Shown here piece after piece: positions 39,826 through 48,978 of a stretch of 64,000 nt of DNA. Under the pieces are notes generated by a model. It was given only the letters and a program-made list of their open reading frames with translations, was not told the DNA's origin and did not search any database. Within the stretch, counting starts at the first letter, position 1; each line of letters begins with the position of its first letter. The position numbers and the translations under genes are program-made. The DNA lies in the NCBI RefSeq assembly GCF_020907985.1, contig NZ_JAJJPA010000002.1:248001-312000 (forward strand), in the 5' to 3' direction. Source of the stretch: Kitasatospora humi. Lineage in GTDB: Bacteria; Actinomycetota; Actinomycetes; Streptomycetales; Streptomycetaceae.

Positions 39826-41186
39826 CCCAGGTCTCACCGTCCCAGGCCGCGACCACGGCCACCACGAACACGACCACGAGCACTACCGCGGCCACGGCCG
39901 GGAGCTCGGTCGCGACGAGCGCGCCACCGCCACCGAGCCTGTGGCGCAACGGCGACTTCCTCAGATTCTGGCTCGGCGAGACGGTCTCGCTGCTCGGCAC
40001 CCAGGTGACCAACCTCGCGCTCCCGCTCACCGCCATCGGCGCGTTCGGCGCGACCGACGAGCAGGTCGGGCTGCTGCGGTTCCTGCAACTCGTCCCCTAC
40101 CTCTGCCTCGCCCTGCCGATCGGCGTCTGGACCGACCGCGCCCGCCGGCGGCCGGTCATGCTGGGCGCCAACCTGGTGCGGCTGGTCCTGCTCGGTCTCG
40201 TCCCGCTGCTCTACTGGTGGCACGGGCTCAACCTGCCCGTGCTGATGACGATCGCCTGCACGGTCGGCATCGCGTCGGTGGTGTTCGACGTGAGCTGGAT
40301 GTCGTACGTGCCGGTGCTGGTGAAGAGCCCCGAGCACTACGTCGAGGCCAGCGCCAAGATGGGCGCCAGCTCCTCCGCCGCCGACGTGGCCGGGCCGGGC
40401 CTGGCGGGTGTCCTGGTGTCGGCGCTCAGCGCCCCGGTCGCCCTGGTCGTCGACGCCTGCTCGTACCTGGTTTCCGTCGTCTCACTGCTGCTGATCCGCA
40501 CACCCGAGCCGCGCCCCGAGCCGGCCGCCGAGCGGCACCTGTGGCGCGAGCTCCGGGAGGGTCTGGGCTGGGTCATGCGGGACGGCGTGCTGCGGGCCCT
40601 CGCGCTGATCGGCTTCTGCTGCAACTTCTCGATGATCACCGTGTGGACGATGTTCCTGCTCTACGGCACCCACGACCTCCACCTCGGCTCGACGGTCCTC
40701 GGCACCGTCTTCGCGATCGCCTCCATCGGCGGTCTGATCGGCGCCCTGATCTCGCGAAAGGTCATCGCGCGGTTCCCGCTCGGCCGGGTCTACCTGGTCG
40801 CCCAGTCCGCCCTCCTGCTCGGCCCGAGCCTGATCCCCGCTGCCGCCGGGCCGCGACCGGTGATGATCGGGATCTTCATCCTCTCCTTCTTCACCACCTA
40901 CCTCGGTCTCGGGGTCGCCGGGGTCATCATCGTCAGCCTCCGCCAGGCCGTGACGCCGCAGTCGATGATGGGGCGGATGACCGCGGCGTTCCGGACCCTG
41001 CTGTTCGGCGGTGGCTCCCTGGGCGGCCTGTCGGCCGGCCTGCTCACCGCGCAACTCGGCGCCCGCGGCGCGCTGACCGTGGCCGCCGTCGGCTCCGCCG
41101 TCGTGGTCATCGGCCTGGTGCTCTCCCCGGTCAGCCGCCTCAAGGACCTGCCGCCGGCCACGAAGGGGCCGGCGACGGCCGGCTGA
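39822..41186 (+). CDS. MFS transporter coupled to the aminotransferase
   Basis: A 454-residue MFS protein of the MFS_3 type (LWRNGDFLRFWLGETVSLLGTQVTNLALPLTAI) with about 12 membrane segments, after an unusual 40-residue Thr/Ala/Ser-rich cytoplasmic start. The ATG overlaps the aminotransferase stop, so both are made together. Probably it exports the enzyme product or a toxic analogue. A strong terminator follows. Confidence 0.87.
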   Translation: MTQVSPSQAATTATTNTTTSTTAATAGSSVATSAPPPPSLWRNGDFLRFWLGETVSLLGTQVTNLALPLTAIGAFGATDEQVGLLRFLQLVPYLCLALPIGVWTDRARRRPVMLGANLVRLVLLGLVPLLYWWHGLNLPVLMTIACTVGIASVVFDVSWMSYVPVLVKSPEHYVEASAKMGASSSAADVAGPGLAGVLVSALSAPVALVVDACSYLVSVVSLLLIRTPEPRPEPAAERHLWRELREGLGWVMRDGVLRALALIGFCCNFSMITVWTMFLLYGTHDLHLGSTVLGTVFAIASIGGLIGALISRKVIARFPLGRVYLVAQSALLLGPSLIPAAAGPRPVMIGIFILSFFTTYLGLGVAGVIIVSLRQAVTPQSMMGRMTAAFRTLLFGGGSLGGLSAGLLTAQLGARGALTVAAVGSAVVVIGLVLSPVSRLKDLPPATKGPATAG

Positions 41187-41215
41187 GACCCGAAGCCCGA
41201 ACCTCCCTGGAGCAC

Positions 41216-41248
41216 AGGGCGCAGCACGGCACTCGCGTGCTGCGCCCT
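41216..41248 (+). terminator. Terminator of the aminotransferase-MFS operon
   Basis: Perfect 13-bp arms AGGGCGCAGCACG and CGTGCTGCGCCCT with a 7-bp loop, 30 bp after the stop. Confidence 0.82.
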
Positions 41249-41393
41249 CGCGCCCTGTCGGACGCCCACGAGCCGTTCGCCGCACTCGCCTACGGGAATG
41301 GCCGCGACCCCCGGATCCGACAGCAAGATGATCTCGCTCACTTGGTGAGCATCTTGCAGCGCCCGCACACCCCGCGAACCCCCTGGCGACGTC

Positions 41394-42107
41394 TCACCCG
41401 CCGAGCCGGTCCAGCAGGATGTCCAGCCCGGCTGCGAGCTCCGCCTCCGGATCGTGCTCGACCAGCAGTGCGGCGAGCGCGCGCAGGCGGGGGTACTGCT
41501 CGGCGGGCAGGCGGTGCAGGCCGAGGCGGAGCAGCGGCTCTGGCTCTTCGGGGTTGTCGATCACCTGTCGCTTGTCGACCAGCAGGTAGCCGATCACCCA
41601 GCCGACCACCGCGCGGTAGAGGCGCAGGGTGGCGCGGTCATCCAGTCCGGCGCGGTCCAGCAGCGCCAGGACCTGCTCGTTGAGCTGGAGCATGGGGAGG
41701 GGCCGACGGGCCAGCGGGAGGCTAAGTGGCCGGGTCGCCACCAGGGGGAACACCGCGGGGTGGGCGTCGGCCACCTGGCAGAAGGCCCGGGCGATGCGGT
41801 GCAGTGCCGCTCGCCACCCGCCGTCGCCGGCCTCGTCGGTGCTCGGCGGCGGTACCTCGGCATCGGCGCGGAGCAGGTCGTTCACCTCGGCGTAGAAGGC
41901 CTCCACCATGCCGTCGAGGAGCGCCTGCTTGCCGTCGGCGTAGCGGTAGAGCGCCATCGGCTCCACGCCGAGGTCGGTGGCCAGACTGCGCATGGTGAGC
42001 GCGGCCAGTCCCTCGCGGTCGACCAGGTCGATCGCCGCGCGGAGGACTCGTGGCCTGCTCAACCTGGCCCGTCCGGCCGGCGGGTCGGGGAACCGGTCGC
42101 TTCCCAC
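41394..42107 (-). CDS. TetR-family regulator
   Basis: A 237-residue regulator. The helix-turn-helix is LSRPRVLRAAIDLVDREGLAALTMRSLATDLGVEPMALYRYADGKQALLDGMVEAFY (about 16-72), and the C-terminal domain is of the TetR_C class seen with tetracycline-type repressors (ALHRIARAFCQVADAHPAVFPLVATRPL). GTG 42107 has GGAGG 5 bp upstream. It is divergent from the HELLE-motif gene with an operator-like dyad between. Confidence 0.88.
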   Translation of the reverse strand: MGSDRFPDPPAGRARLSRPRVLRAAIDLVDREGLAALTMRSLATDLGVEPMALYRYADGKQALLDGMVEAFYAEVNDLLRADAEVPPPSTDEAGDGGWRAALHRIARAFCQVADAHPAVFPLVATRPLSLPLARRPLPMLQLNEQVLALLDRAGLDDRATLRLYRAVVGWVIGYLLVDKRQVIDNPEEPEPLLRLGLHRLPAEQYPRLRALAALLVEHDPEAELAAGLDILLDRLGG

Positions 42108-42175
42108 GGCTGCCTCCTGGGCTGCTTTTACGGTCTCCCCCCGGGGCCTTGACGCCCGCCGGGGTGGAGCGGAGG

Positions 42176-42191
42176 CTTGTAAGTATACAAG
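42176..42191. promoter_or_regulatory. TetR operator candidate
   Basis: CTTGTA and TACAAG arms with a 4-bp centre between the TetR gene and the divergent unknown gene. A second, looser dyad GTATC-7-GATAC lies at about 42205-42221. Confidence 0.6.
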
Positions 42192-42251
42192 CGATATGTC
42201 CGAAGTATCCGTATGAGATACGTATGTCCCGTAATCGTCTCCAGGGGGGCG

Positions 42252-42977
42252 ATGTCCGACATAAAGATCGAAGTCACCAATGAGAGCAAGACGCTCACCG
42301 ACAGCCAGGTGAGCGCGGCCGTCCCGGCCCTGCAGACCCAGGTCCACGACCACTTCGCCCCGGTCTGGGGAGTCGACGCGGACCTGTCGTTCGTCGCGTC
42401 CAGCGCGCTCTCCGACGACGCATGGTGGCTCGTGGTGCTGGACGACTCCGACCAGGCCGGCGCCCTCGGGTACCACGACCTGACCGCGAACTACCTGCCG
42501 ATCGGCAAGGTCTTCGCCGGTACCGACCGGACGTACGGCGAGAACTGGACCGTGACGACCAGTCACGAACTGCTGGAGATGCTCGGCGATCCGGAGATCA
42601 ACCTCGTGGTCTTCAACCAACCGAACGCCGGCAGCGGCACGCTGTACGCCATGGAGGTGTGCGACGCGTGTGAGGCCGACGAGTACGCGTACCCCATCGG
42701 CGGCACCCAGGTCAGCGACTTCGTCTATCCCGCCTGGTTCCAGCCGAGCCGAACCGCCGCCACCACTCGGTTCGACTACCGGGACCAGATCAAGCAGCCG
42801 CTCCAACTCCTGTCCGGCGGCTACATCGGCGTCTTCGACGTCACGGCCGGCACCGGGTGGAGCCAGCAGACCGCCGAGGTCTCCGCCGCCTACGCCACCC
42901 GGGCGCGGGTCGGCAGTCGCCGCGAGCGGCGCCGGACGCCGCGCGACCAGTGGCTCCCGAGCGTCCGGAGAGCGTGA
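42252..42977 (+). CDS. Unknown protein with HELLE motif, possible metalloprotein
   Basis: A 241-residue soluble protein. The centre reads ENWTVTTSHELLEMLGDPEIN, where His-Glu and the following Glu or Asp could bind zinc in a variant of the zincin motif (HExxE rather than HExxH). MEVCDACEADEYAY follows about 35 residues later, then SDFVYPAWFQPS. The C-terminal 25 residues are Arg-rich. No signal peptide. A GGGGGG stretch precedes ATG 42252. I know of no assigned function. Context: divergent TetR gene, operator between, so inducible expression is likely. Confidence 0.75.
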   Translation: MSDIKIEVTNESKTLTDSQVSAAVPALQTQVHDHFAPVWGVDADLSFVASSALSDDAWWLVVLDDSDQAGALGYHDLTANYLPIGKVFAGTDRTYGENWTVTTSHELLEMLGDPEINLVVFNQPNAGSGTLYAMEVCDACEADEYAYPIGGTQVSDFVYPAWFQPSRTAATTRFDYRDQIKQPLQLLSGGYIGVFDVTAGTGWSQQTAEVSAAYATRARVGSRRERRRTPRDQWLPSVRRA

Positions 42978-43040
42978 CTGCCGACCGCCCCTCGCCCGCC
43001 GACCGCCCGCCCGGCTCTCCAGCTCACCACGCGCGTCCCG

Positions 43041-44276
43041 TCACCGCCGCCCCCGCACCGCCCGCGTCACCCGCTCCGCGAGGCGCCCCGCGACGCCCAG
43101 GCGCTCCAAGGGGGAGCCGTTGGCCACGGCGGCGCGGTCGAGTTCTTCCATCAGCCGACGGGTTCGGTGTTCCAGGTCGAGTTCGTCCAGGATGCGGTCG
43201 ACTTCGGCGAGCAGGGAGCCGTGGAGCTGCCAGGCCAGCGGGTGCTCCTGGATGCGGCGCAGCATCTGCTGGGCGAGGTGGTCCCGGATGGTCCAGGCGG
43301 CGGCGAGGTCGGAGATGAGGCGGTCCTCGGCCTCCTCGGCGTTGCGGCCCACCTGGTCGGTCACCATGACGGCGAAGCTGACCAGTGCACCGCCCAGGTG
43401 GTCGAGCAGTTCCTCCATGCCGAGGGCCAGGTCGGGCGCCAGCAGTTGCTCGCCCTGGCCGCGCCGCTTGGCGAGGTCGGTGAGCGAGCGGGCCAGGACG
43501 CGGACCACCACGACGCAGATCTCCAGGGTGTCCAGGCCGGTGCGCAGCACGATGCGGGAGAGCAGGCCCTCCCGGATCCGGGGGTTGAAGCGGAGGCTGT
43601 CCTCGGCCTGGCGGAGGGCGGCGTCGACCTCGGCGATCGCCTGGTCGAGTTCGCGGGCCTCGTGCAGTCGGGCGGCCACGCGGGCCACCGGGGCCGGACG
43701 GCCGAGCTCCTCGGCGATCTGCAGCAGCAGGTGGCGGGCCCGGCGGGCCAGGTCCTCGATGGACTCACCGGCGGTGTCCACCCAGACCGGTGGCGCGAGC
43801 ACCAGGTTGAAGAGCAGCCCGACCACCGCGCCGATCAGGGTCTCCAGGACCCGGTCCCAGGCCTGGGTCTGCACCCGGGTGACGCCGAGGATCAGCATCG
43901 CGCTGATCGCCACCTCGCTGACGAACTCGTCGACCCGCACCAGGTGACCGATCATCAGCGAGGCCGCGATGATCAGCGCCAGGCTCCACCAGGACAGCCC
44001 GACCACCGCGCTGAACAGGATCGCGATCAGCACCCCGGTGACCACCGCGGCGATCCGGCGGATGCTGGTGGTGAGCGTCGAGTAGACGGTCACCTGCACC
44101 ACCAGCAGTGCGGTCAGCGGGGCGGTGAGCGGGGCGGGCTGGTTGCTCAGGTGCACGGCCACGATGTAGGAGATGGTGGCCGCGGCGGTGGCCCGGATGG
44201 CCTGGTCGACCACCGGCTGCCGCAGCCACTGCTTCACCGTCGCCGCCGTGAGCGGCTCGCTGCGTGCGAAGGGCAT
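43041..44276 (-). CDS. FUSC-type membrane protein, aromatic-acid-exporter-like
   Basis: A 411-residue protein: six hydrophobic segments in the first 170 residues (AAATISYIVAVHLS, LTALLVVQVTVYSTL, IAAVVTGVLIAILFSAVVGL, SLALIIAASLMIGHLV, ISAMLILGV, LIGAVVGLLFNLVLAPPVWV), then a long soluble helical domain. This is the half-size FUSC/ArAE layout. It probably exports organic anions or small aromatics. A GGAAGGAG site precedes ATG 44276. Confidence 0.86.
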   Translation of the reverse strand: MPFARSEPLTAATVKQWLRQPVVDQAIRATAAATISYIVAVHLSNQPAPLTAPLTALLVVQVTVYSTLTTSIRRIAAVVTGVLIAILFSAVVGLSWWSLALIIAASLMIGHLVRVDEFVSEVAISAMLILGVTRVQTQAWDRVLETLIGAVVGLLFNLVLAPPVWVDTAGESIEDLARRARHLLLQIAEELGRPAPVARVAARLHEARELDQAIAEVDAALRQAEDSLRFNPRIREGLLSRIVLRTGLDTLEICVVVVRVLARSLTDLAKRRGQGEQLLAPDLALGMEELLDHLGGALVSFAVMVTDQVGRNAEEAEDRLISDLAAAWTIRDHLAQQMLRRIQEHPLAWQLHGSLLAEVDRILDELDLEHRTRRLMEELDRAAVANGSPLERLGVAGRLAERVTRAVRGRR

Positions 44277-44418
44277 GCTCCGGCTCCTTCCCGCGCTCCG
44301 GCCCGCTCAGTGCGGCTTCACCGAATTCGCACCCGGATGCCCGCCCAGAACGATCATCTGACGACCGATCGGAACGAGCCGGCAATCCGGTGGCGGCTGA
44401 GGATCACGGTCAGGCACA

Positions 44419-45363
44419 ATGCCGGCCATGACTGCTGACTCGGCACTGGGTGTGACACCCGCGGAGCGTGCGCTGCGGCATGTCGCGGGGCTCGCCGTCG
44501 GGCCACCACTGGACCGACGGCTGCGGGTGACTCTCAACTTCCACCCCGACCGGTGGAGCGGCGGTGCGCCGATCCTGGCCCGGATGGCGGCGGACGGGGT
44601 CTACCACTCGCAGTTCACCACCGGCACCAGCAACGGCGGGCTGAGCGCCTTCCCCGGCGGCGACCGCTGGCGCTGGGAGAGCCGGATCTTCAATGAGGCC
44701 TATGACGCGACCGCGCCCCAGCACCGCCCCGTCTACGGAGCGCTGAACTTCCGTCACCGGCCGTACGGCGCCGCGCCGCGCTTCGGGTCCGCGCACTTCC
44801 GCCTGACGCCCGAGACCCTGGAGCGCACCACCTTCTGCTACCCGGACAGCTTCACCGAACCCACCGACTTCGGGGTGGCGGCACGGATGGGTCTGATCGC
44901 GCTGGCCGAAGCCGACCGGCGGGACGTGCTGGACGACTACATCGAGGCCCAGGTGCACGGCCCGGTCCGGTTCGACCGCGATGTCACCGCGCTGGTGCTG
45001 GACCCGAGTCACCGCGGTACCGAGGTCGAGGCAGCGGCCCGCCGGCTGCCCTGTCCGGTGGAGTGGCACCCGGGATGGCGGATCGCGGCGGCCGCGCTGC
45101 GCCGCTACCCCGACTTCCGCGGCCCCGAATACGTGGCACTGGCGGAGGAGATCGCCCAGGACGGCATGCTGGACCCGCGAATCCTCGGTGACGCGGCCCG
45201 CACCGGACGCCACGACCCGCAGGCCTTGAAGAAGGTGTGGCACTACCTGGCCCGGTTCGGCGCGCCCACGGCGGACGAGGCAGGGACGCCTGCGGCGGGC
45301 CAGGCAGCGGCGCCCGCGGCGGACGAGACGGAACCGGACGACAGGAAAGGCGCCGAGTCATGA
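44419..45363 (+). CDS. DUF3626 protein
   Basis: A 314-residue soluble protein with the DUF3626 landmarks RVTLNFHPDRW, YHSQFTTGTSNGGLSAFPGGDRWRWESRIFNEAYD, RPVYGALNFRHRPYGAAPRFGSAHFRL and TTFCYPDSFTEPTDFG. The many conserved His, Arg and Asp residues and the FGSAHF segment suggest an enzyme, perhaps ADP-ribosyltransferase-like, but its activity is unknown. The C-terminus is an Ala/Pro/Glu tail. It overlaps the next gene (ATGA) and so is coupled to a nucleotidyltransferase. Confidence 0.85.
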   Translation: MPAMTADSALGVTPAERALRHVAGLAVGPPLDRRLRVTLNFHPDRWSGGAPILARMAADGVYHSQFTTGTSNGGLSAFPGGDRWRWESRIFNEAYDATAPQHRPVYGALNFRHRPYGAAPRFGSAHFRLTPETLERTTFCYPDSFTEPTDFGVAARMGLIALAEADRRDVLDDYIEAQVHGPVRFDRDVTALVLDPSHRGTEVEAAARRLPCPVEWHPGWRIAAAALRRYPDFRGPEYVALAEEIAQDGMLDPRILGDAARTGRHDPQALKKVWHYLARFGAPTADEAGTPAAGQAAAPAADETEPDDRKGAES

Positions 45364-46133
45364 CCGACGAGCGGTTCCTGGCGCACCTCACCGAGCGGCT
45401 GGCCGCCCTGCCCACCGTACGGGCCGTCGCCCTCGGCGGCTCCCGGGCCCAGGGCACCCACACCCCGGCAAGCGACTGGGACGTGGCCGTCTACTACCGC
45501 GGCCCGTTCGACCCCGTCGACCTGCGCGCCCTGGGCTGGCCCGGCGAGGTCTCGGAAATCGGCGGCTGGGGCGGCGGTGTGTTCAACGGCGGTGCCTGGC
45601 TCACCGTCGACGGCCGCCGGGTCGACGTGCACTACCGCGACCTCGACGACGTCGAACGAGTTCTGGCGGAGAGCCAGGACGGCCGGTTCCACATCGAGCC
45701 GCTGCTGTTCCACCTCGCCGGCATCCCGAGCTACCTGCTGCTCGCCGAACTCGCCGTCAACCGGGTGCTGCACGGGAGCCTGCCGCGCCCCGACTACCCG
45801 GAGATGCTGCGCCACGCCGCCGCCAAGGAGTGGCACGGCCGGGCCGCACTGACCCTGGGGTACGCCAAGGCCGCCTACCCGAAGGGCGGGCAGGTCACCG
45901 AGCTGGCGGGCGCGCTGGCCGTGGCGGCGGCCCAGACGGCGCACGGGATCCTGGCGGCACGGGGGGAGTGGGTCACCAACGATAAGCGGCTGCTGCACCG
46001 GGCCGGCCTGCGCGGGCTCGACGAGGTGCTGTGCTCCCTGACGCCGGACCCGGCGGCGCTGGCGCAGGCCGTCGCGGCGGCGGAACGGCTCTTCGCGCAG
46101 GCCGCGGACCCGCAGGTGGCCACGACGCCGTAG
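45360..46133 (+). CDS. MNT-type nucleotidyltransferase
   Basis: A 257-residue protein with the polymerase-beta-like signature GGSRAQG then SDWD (G26-G32, D39 and D41); the third carboxylate is in RRVDVHYRD. The C-terminal half is helical (ELAGALAVAAAQTAHGIL). Such enzymes move a nucleotide to a protein, drug or RNA; several act as antitoxins. The AGGAAAGG site and the ATGA overlap tie it to the DUF3626 gene. Confidence 0.86.
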   Translation: MTDERFLAHLTERLAALPTVRAVALGGSRAQGTHTPASDWDVAVYYRGPFDPVDLRALGWPGEVSEIGGWGGGVFNGGAWLTVDGRRVDVHYRDLDDVERVLAESQDGRFHIEPLLFHLAGIPSYLLLAELAVNRVLHGSLPRPDYPEMLRHAAAKEWHGRAALTLGYAKAAYPKGGQVTELAGALAVAAAQTAHGILAARGEWVTNDKRLLHRAGLRGLDEVLCSLTPDPAALAQAVAAAERLFAQAADPQVATTP

Positions 46134-46185
46134 GGAACCGCAGACCCGCGGGCGCCCGCCACCTCGCGGAAGGCCACCAACCGGC

Positions 46186-46231
46186 AGAGCGCCGCCACTC
46201 GCCAGAGCGCCGCGAGCCGGCAGAGCGCCGC
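46186..46231. repeat. 18-bp minirepeats
   Basis: AGAGCGCCGC occurs at 46186, 46204 and 46222, an exact 18-bp period, just after the nucleotidyltransferase gene. It would encode six-residue units in any frame but no convincing gene contains it. Confidence 0.7.
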
Positions 46232-46262
46232 CAACTCAAGGAAGGCTGCCGCAGGCCGGCTG

Positions 46263-47621
46263 TCAGCGCCGGTTGACCCGAAGTCGCAGCCCCCGCGGCG
46301 TCAGGGTGCTCTTGGCGACCGGCTTCACCGGCGGGCCCGCCACCGGCGTGAACCGCCAGCGGGCCGCGAGCGCGGCGAGCGCCAGGGTGGCCTGCGTCAG
46401 TGCGAACTGATCGCCGATGCACTTGCGGGGACCGCCGCCGAACGGAATGAAGGTGGTGCGGTCGGGCTTGCGGTCCGACCAGCGCTGCGGGTCGAAGCGT
46501 TCGGGCTCGGGGTAGAAGTCGGCGCGGTGGTGGAGCAGGTACGGGCTCCAGGCGACCGTGGAGGCCGTAGGGAACGCGTGGCCGCCGAGTACCACGGGCC
46601 GGGTGGTCTCCCGGGTGAGCATCCAGGCCGGCGGGTAGATGCGCAGGGTCTCGGTGACCACGTTCGCCGTGGTCCGCAGTGCCGGGAGATCGGCCGCGGT
46701 CGGCGGCGAGCCGCCCAGCACCGCGTCGGCCTCGGCCTGCAGCGTGGACTGCACTCGGGGGTGACGGGAGAGCAGATGGAGCGCCCAGCCCAGCGTGGCG
46801 GCCGTGGTCTCCGTCCCGGCGACGAAGAACGTCCGCAGCTGGTCGCTGATCTCCTGGTCGGTCAGCACCGGGCGGCCGTCCGGGTCCTCCGGGGCCACGG
46901 CACCCAGTAGGCTGGCGAGCAGGTCGCTCGGACCGGTGCGATCGGTGCGGCGGTGGTCGATGATCTCCCGAAGTGTCCTGCCGAACCGCTCGGTTGCGAG
47001 CTGGTAACGCCGGTTGGCCCGGGTCGGCAGTCGGTTGAGCACGGTGGGGCTGATGATCTGCCGGAACGAGCCGTTGAGCAGCGTCGTGAGGTCAGCCAGC
47101 AGCAACCGCTCCACCCGGTGCGGGATTTCGGCGGCGAACATGGCCGCCACCGAGCTGCGCATCGTCATGGTCATCAACTCGCCGCTGACGTCGATGACTT
47201 GGCCATCCTGCCAGGAGGCCATGCGGTGTTCGGCCGCAGCCGTGAAGTGCGGGGCGTACTCCGGGATCCGGTGCGGATGGAACGACGGCTGGCAGAGCCG
47301 CCGTTGGCGCCGGTGGCCGCTGTGCGGGCAGCCGGCCAGCCCGGTGCCCACCACGTCACGGGAGCGCTGGTAGATCGGGCCGACCTTGTCGAAGGTCCGG
47401 TCGTCCAGCAGCAGCCGGCGGGTGAGTTCCGGATCGCACACCACGACCACCGGGTGGTTGCCCAGCCGCACTCGGACCAGCTCGCCGTACCGCGCCAGCC
47501 CACAGACGAAGTCCAGCGGGTCGCGCAGCAGTTGCAGGGCGTGTCCGAGCACGGGCAGCGCGCCGGGTGCCGTCGGGATCGCGGACGCCTTCTTGGGCGG
47601 GATCGTGGACGTGGTGGCCAT
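46263..47621 (-). CDS. Cytochrome P450
   Basis: A 452-residue P450 that inserts oxygen using haem. Motifs: I-helix AGTETTA, K-helix ETLR, PERFDPQRW and the haem loop FGGGPRKCIGDQFA with Cys401. The N-terminal PGALPVLGHALQLLRDPLDFV and the overall length are closer to eukaryote-like, CYP183 pentalenene oxygenase-type P450s than to the usual ~400-residue Streptomyces forms. No terpene synthase, ferredoxin or other biosynthetic gene is adjacent, so the substrate is open. Confidence 0.92.
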   Translation of the reverse strand: MATTSTIPPKKASAIPTAPGALPVLGHALQLLRDPLDFVCGLARYGELVRVRLGNHPVVVVCDPELTRRLLLDDRTFDKVGPIYQRSRDVVGTGLAGCPHSGHRRQRRLCQPSFHPHRIPEYAPHFTAAAEHRMASWQDGQVIDVSGELMTMTMRSSVAAMFAAEIPHRVERLLLADLTTLLNGSFRQIISPTVLNRLPTRANRRYQLATERFGRTLREIIDHRRTDRTGPSDLLASLLGAVAPEDPDGRPVLTDQEISDQLRTFFVAGTETTAATLGWALHLLSRHPRVQSTLQAEADAVLGGSPPTAADLPALRTTANVVTETLRIYPPAWMLTRETTRPVVLGGHAFPTASTVAWSPYLLHHRADFYPEPERFDPQRWSDRKPDRTTFIPFGGGPRKCIGDQFALTQATLALAALAARWRFTPVAGPPVKPVAKSTLTPRGLRLRVNRR

Positions 47622-47843
47622 GGCTCCGTTCCGTCGGCTCCGGGGAGACCGCTACTCGACTCCCGCCCTACCCAGCTTCGCAGCCGCTGACGCCGCCGCG
47701 GCGCCGACAGGCCGTCGGGTGCCGTTGACGCCGGATGCCCGTCGATCGCGCCCGGTCCGGGGAGCGGCGGCGGCCTCTCGCGAGACAGGAGCGCCACCCG
47801 GATAGGCTTGCCTGCCATGATCCGCCGCCCTCGGGAGAACCAC

Positions 47844-48893
47844 ATGACCGATGCACCCCTGCGCCTGGACGTCACCGCCGCCGGTGGCCCCGCCGAGGGG
47901 CTTGCGCTGGCCGTGGCCGCCGAGCGCCGCGGCCTGGACCGGATCAGCTTGTCGGAGACCTCGTACAACCCGTTCCTCCCACTCGCCCGCGCCGCCGACC
48001 GCACCGAGTCGATCGAACTCGCCACCGGCGTCGCCATCGCCTTCGCCCGCACCCCGATGACCCTCGCCTACGAGGCCTGGGGGTTGCACGAGGCTTCCGG
48101 CGGGCGGGCGGTGATCGGACTGGGCTCGCAGGTCAGGACGCACGTCGAGCGACGCTTCGGGATGCCCTGGGACCGTCCGGCCGCGCGGATGCGAGAGTTC
48201 GTAGCCGCCGTCCGGGCGATCTGGCACAGCTGGCAGACCGGTGAACGGCTGGCGTTCCGCGGCGAGTTCTACCGCCACACCGTGATGACCCCGGTCTTCG
48301 CCCCCGACCCGATCCCGCAGGGCACCCCGCCGATCCTGCTGGCCGGCGTGGGACCGCTGATGACCGAGGCGGCCGGCGCGATGGCCGACGGGTTCCTCAG
48401 CCACCCGTTCACCACGACCGAGTACCTGCGCGGCACGGTGCTGCCGAGGCTGCGGGCAGCACGTGGCAAGGCGGAGGCCGAGCAGGCTCCGTGGACCGCC
48501 CGCCCGTTCGAGGTGGTCGGCCATGTGCTGACCGCTACCGGCCGCACCGAGCGGGAGTTCACCGAGAATCTCCGCCTGATCCGCGAGCGGATCGCCTTCT
48601 ACGCCTCTACCCCTGCCTACCGGGCCGTACTCGAGACCCACGGCTGGGGCGAGCTGCACGACCGGCTGCACCCCATGTCGGTGCGGGGGCGGTGGAGGGA
48701 GATGGGCGAACTCGTCGACGACGAGGTCCTGGCCGCCTTCGCGGTGGCCGGGACGCCGGCCGAGGTCGCCCGGGAGATCCGGCGGCGGTACGCCGGCCTG
48801 GTCGACCGCCTCTGCGTCAGCGGTCCCGACGGCGCCGACCAGGAGCCGCTGCTGGACGTGCTGACCGAAATGCGGGCGCTCGACCGGGGCTGA
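47844..48893 (+). CDS. F420-dependent LLM-class oxidoreductase
   Basis: A 349-residue luciferase-like monooxygenase-fold enzyme: RRGLDRISLSETSYNPFLPLA, ELATGVAIAFARTPMTLAYEAWGLHEASGGRAVIGLGSQV, PPILLAGVGPLMTEAAGAMADGFLSHPF. The layout is that of the TIGR03617 group, predicted to use coenzyme F420. ATG 47844 has GGGAG upstream. It is divergent from the P450 and convergent with a possible F420/NADP reductase. Confidence 0.87.
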   Translation: MTDAPLRLDVTAAGGPAEGLALAVAAERRGLDRISLSETSYNPFLPLARAADRTESIELATGVAIAFARTPMTLAYEAWGLHEASGGRAVIGLGSQVRTHVERRFGMPWDRPAARMREFVAAVRAIWHSWQTGERLAFRGEFYRHTVMTPVFAPDPIPQGTPPILLAGVGPLMTEAAGAMADGFLSHPFTTTEYLRGTVLPRLRAARGKAEAEQAPWTARPFEVVGHVLTATGRTEREFTENLRLIRERIAFYASTPAYRAVLETHGWGELHDRLHPMSVRGRWREMGELVDDEVLAAFAVAGTPAEVAREIRRRYAGLVDRLCVSGPDGADQEPLLDVLTEMRALDRG

Positions 48894-48897
48894 GCGC

Positions 48898-48942
48898 GGC
48901 CGGGCGGGGTGTGCAGTCAGGGGTTGCACACACCGCCCGGCC
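48898..48942. terminator. Bidirectional terminator
   Basis: GGCCGGGCGG (48898-48907) pairs with CCGCCCGGCC (48933-48942), extended inward by TGTGCA/TGCACA after one mismatch, 9-bp loop, between convergent genes. Confidence 0.8.
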
Positions 48943-48978
48943 GGTGATCAGCCCGTGGCGGTCAGGCCCTCACAGCGG

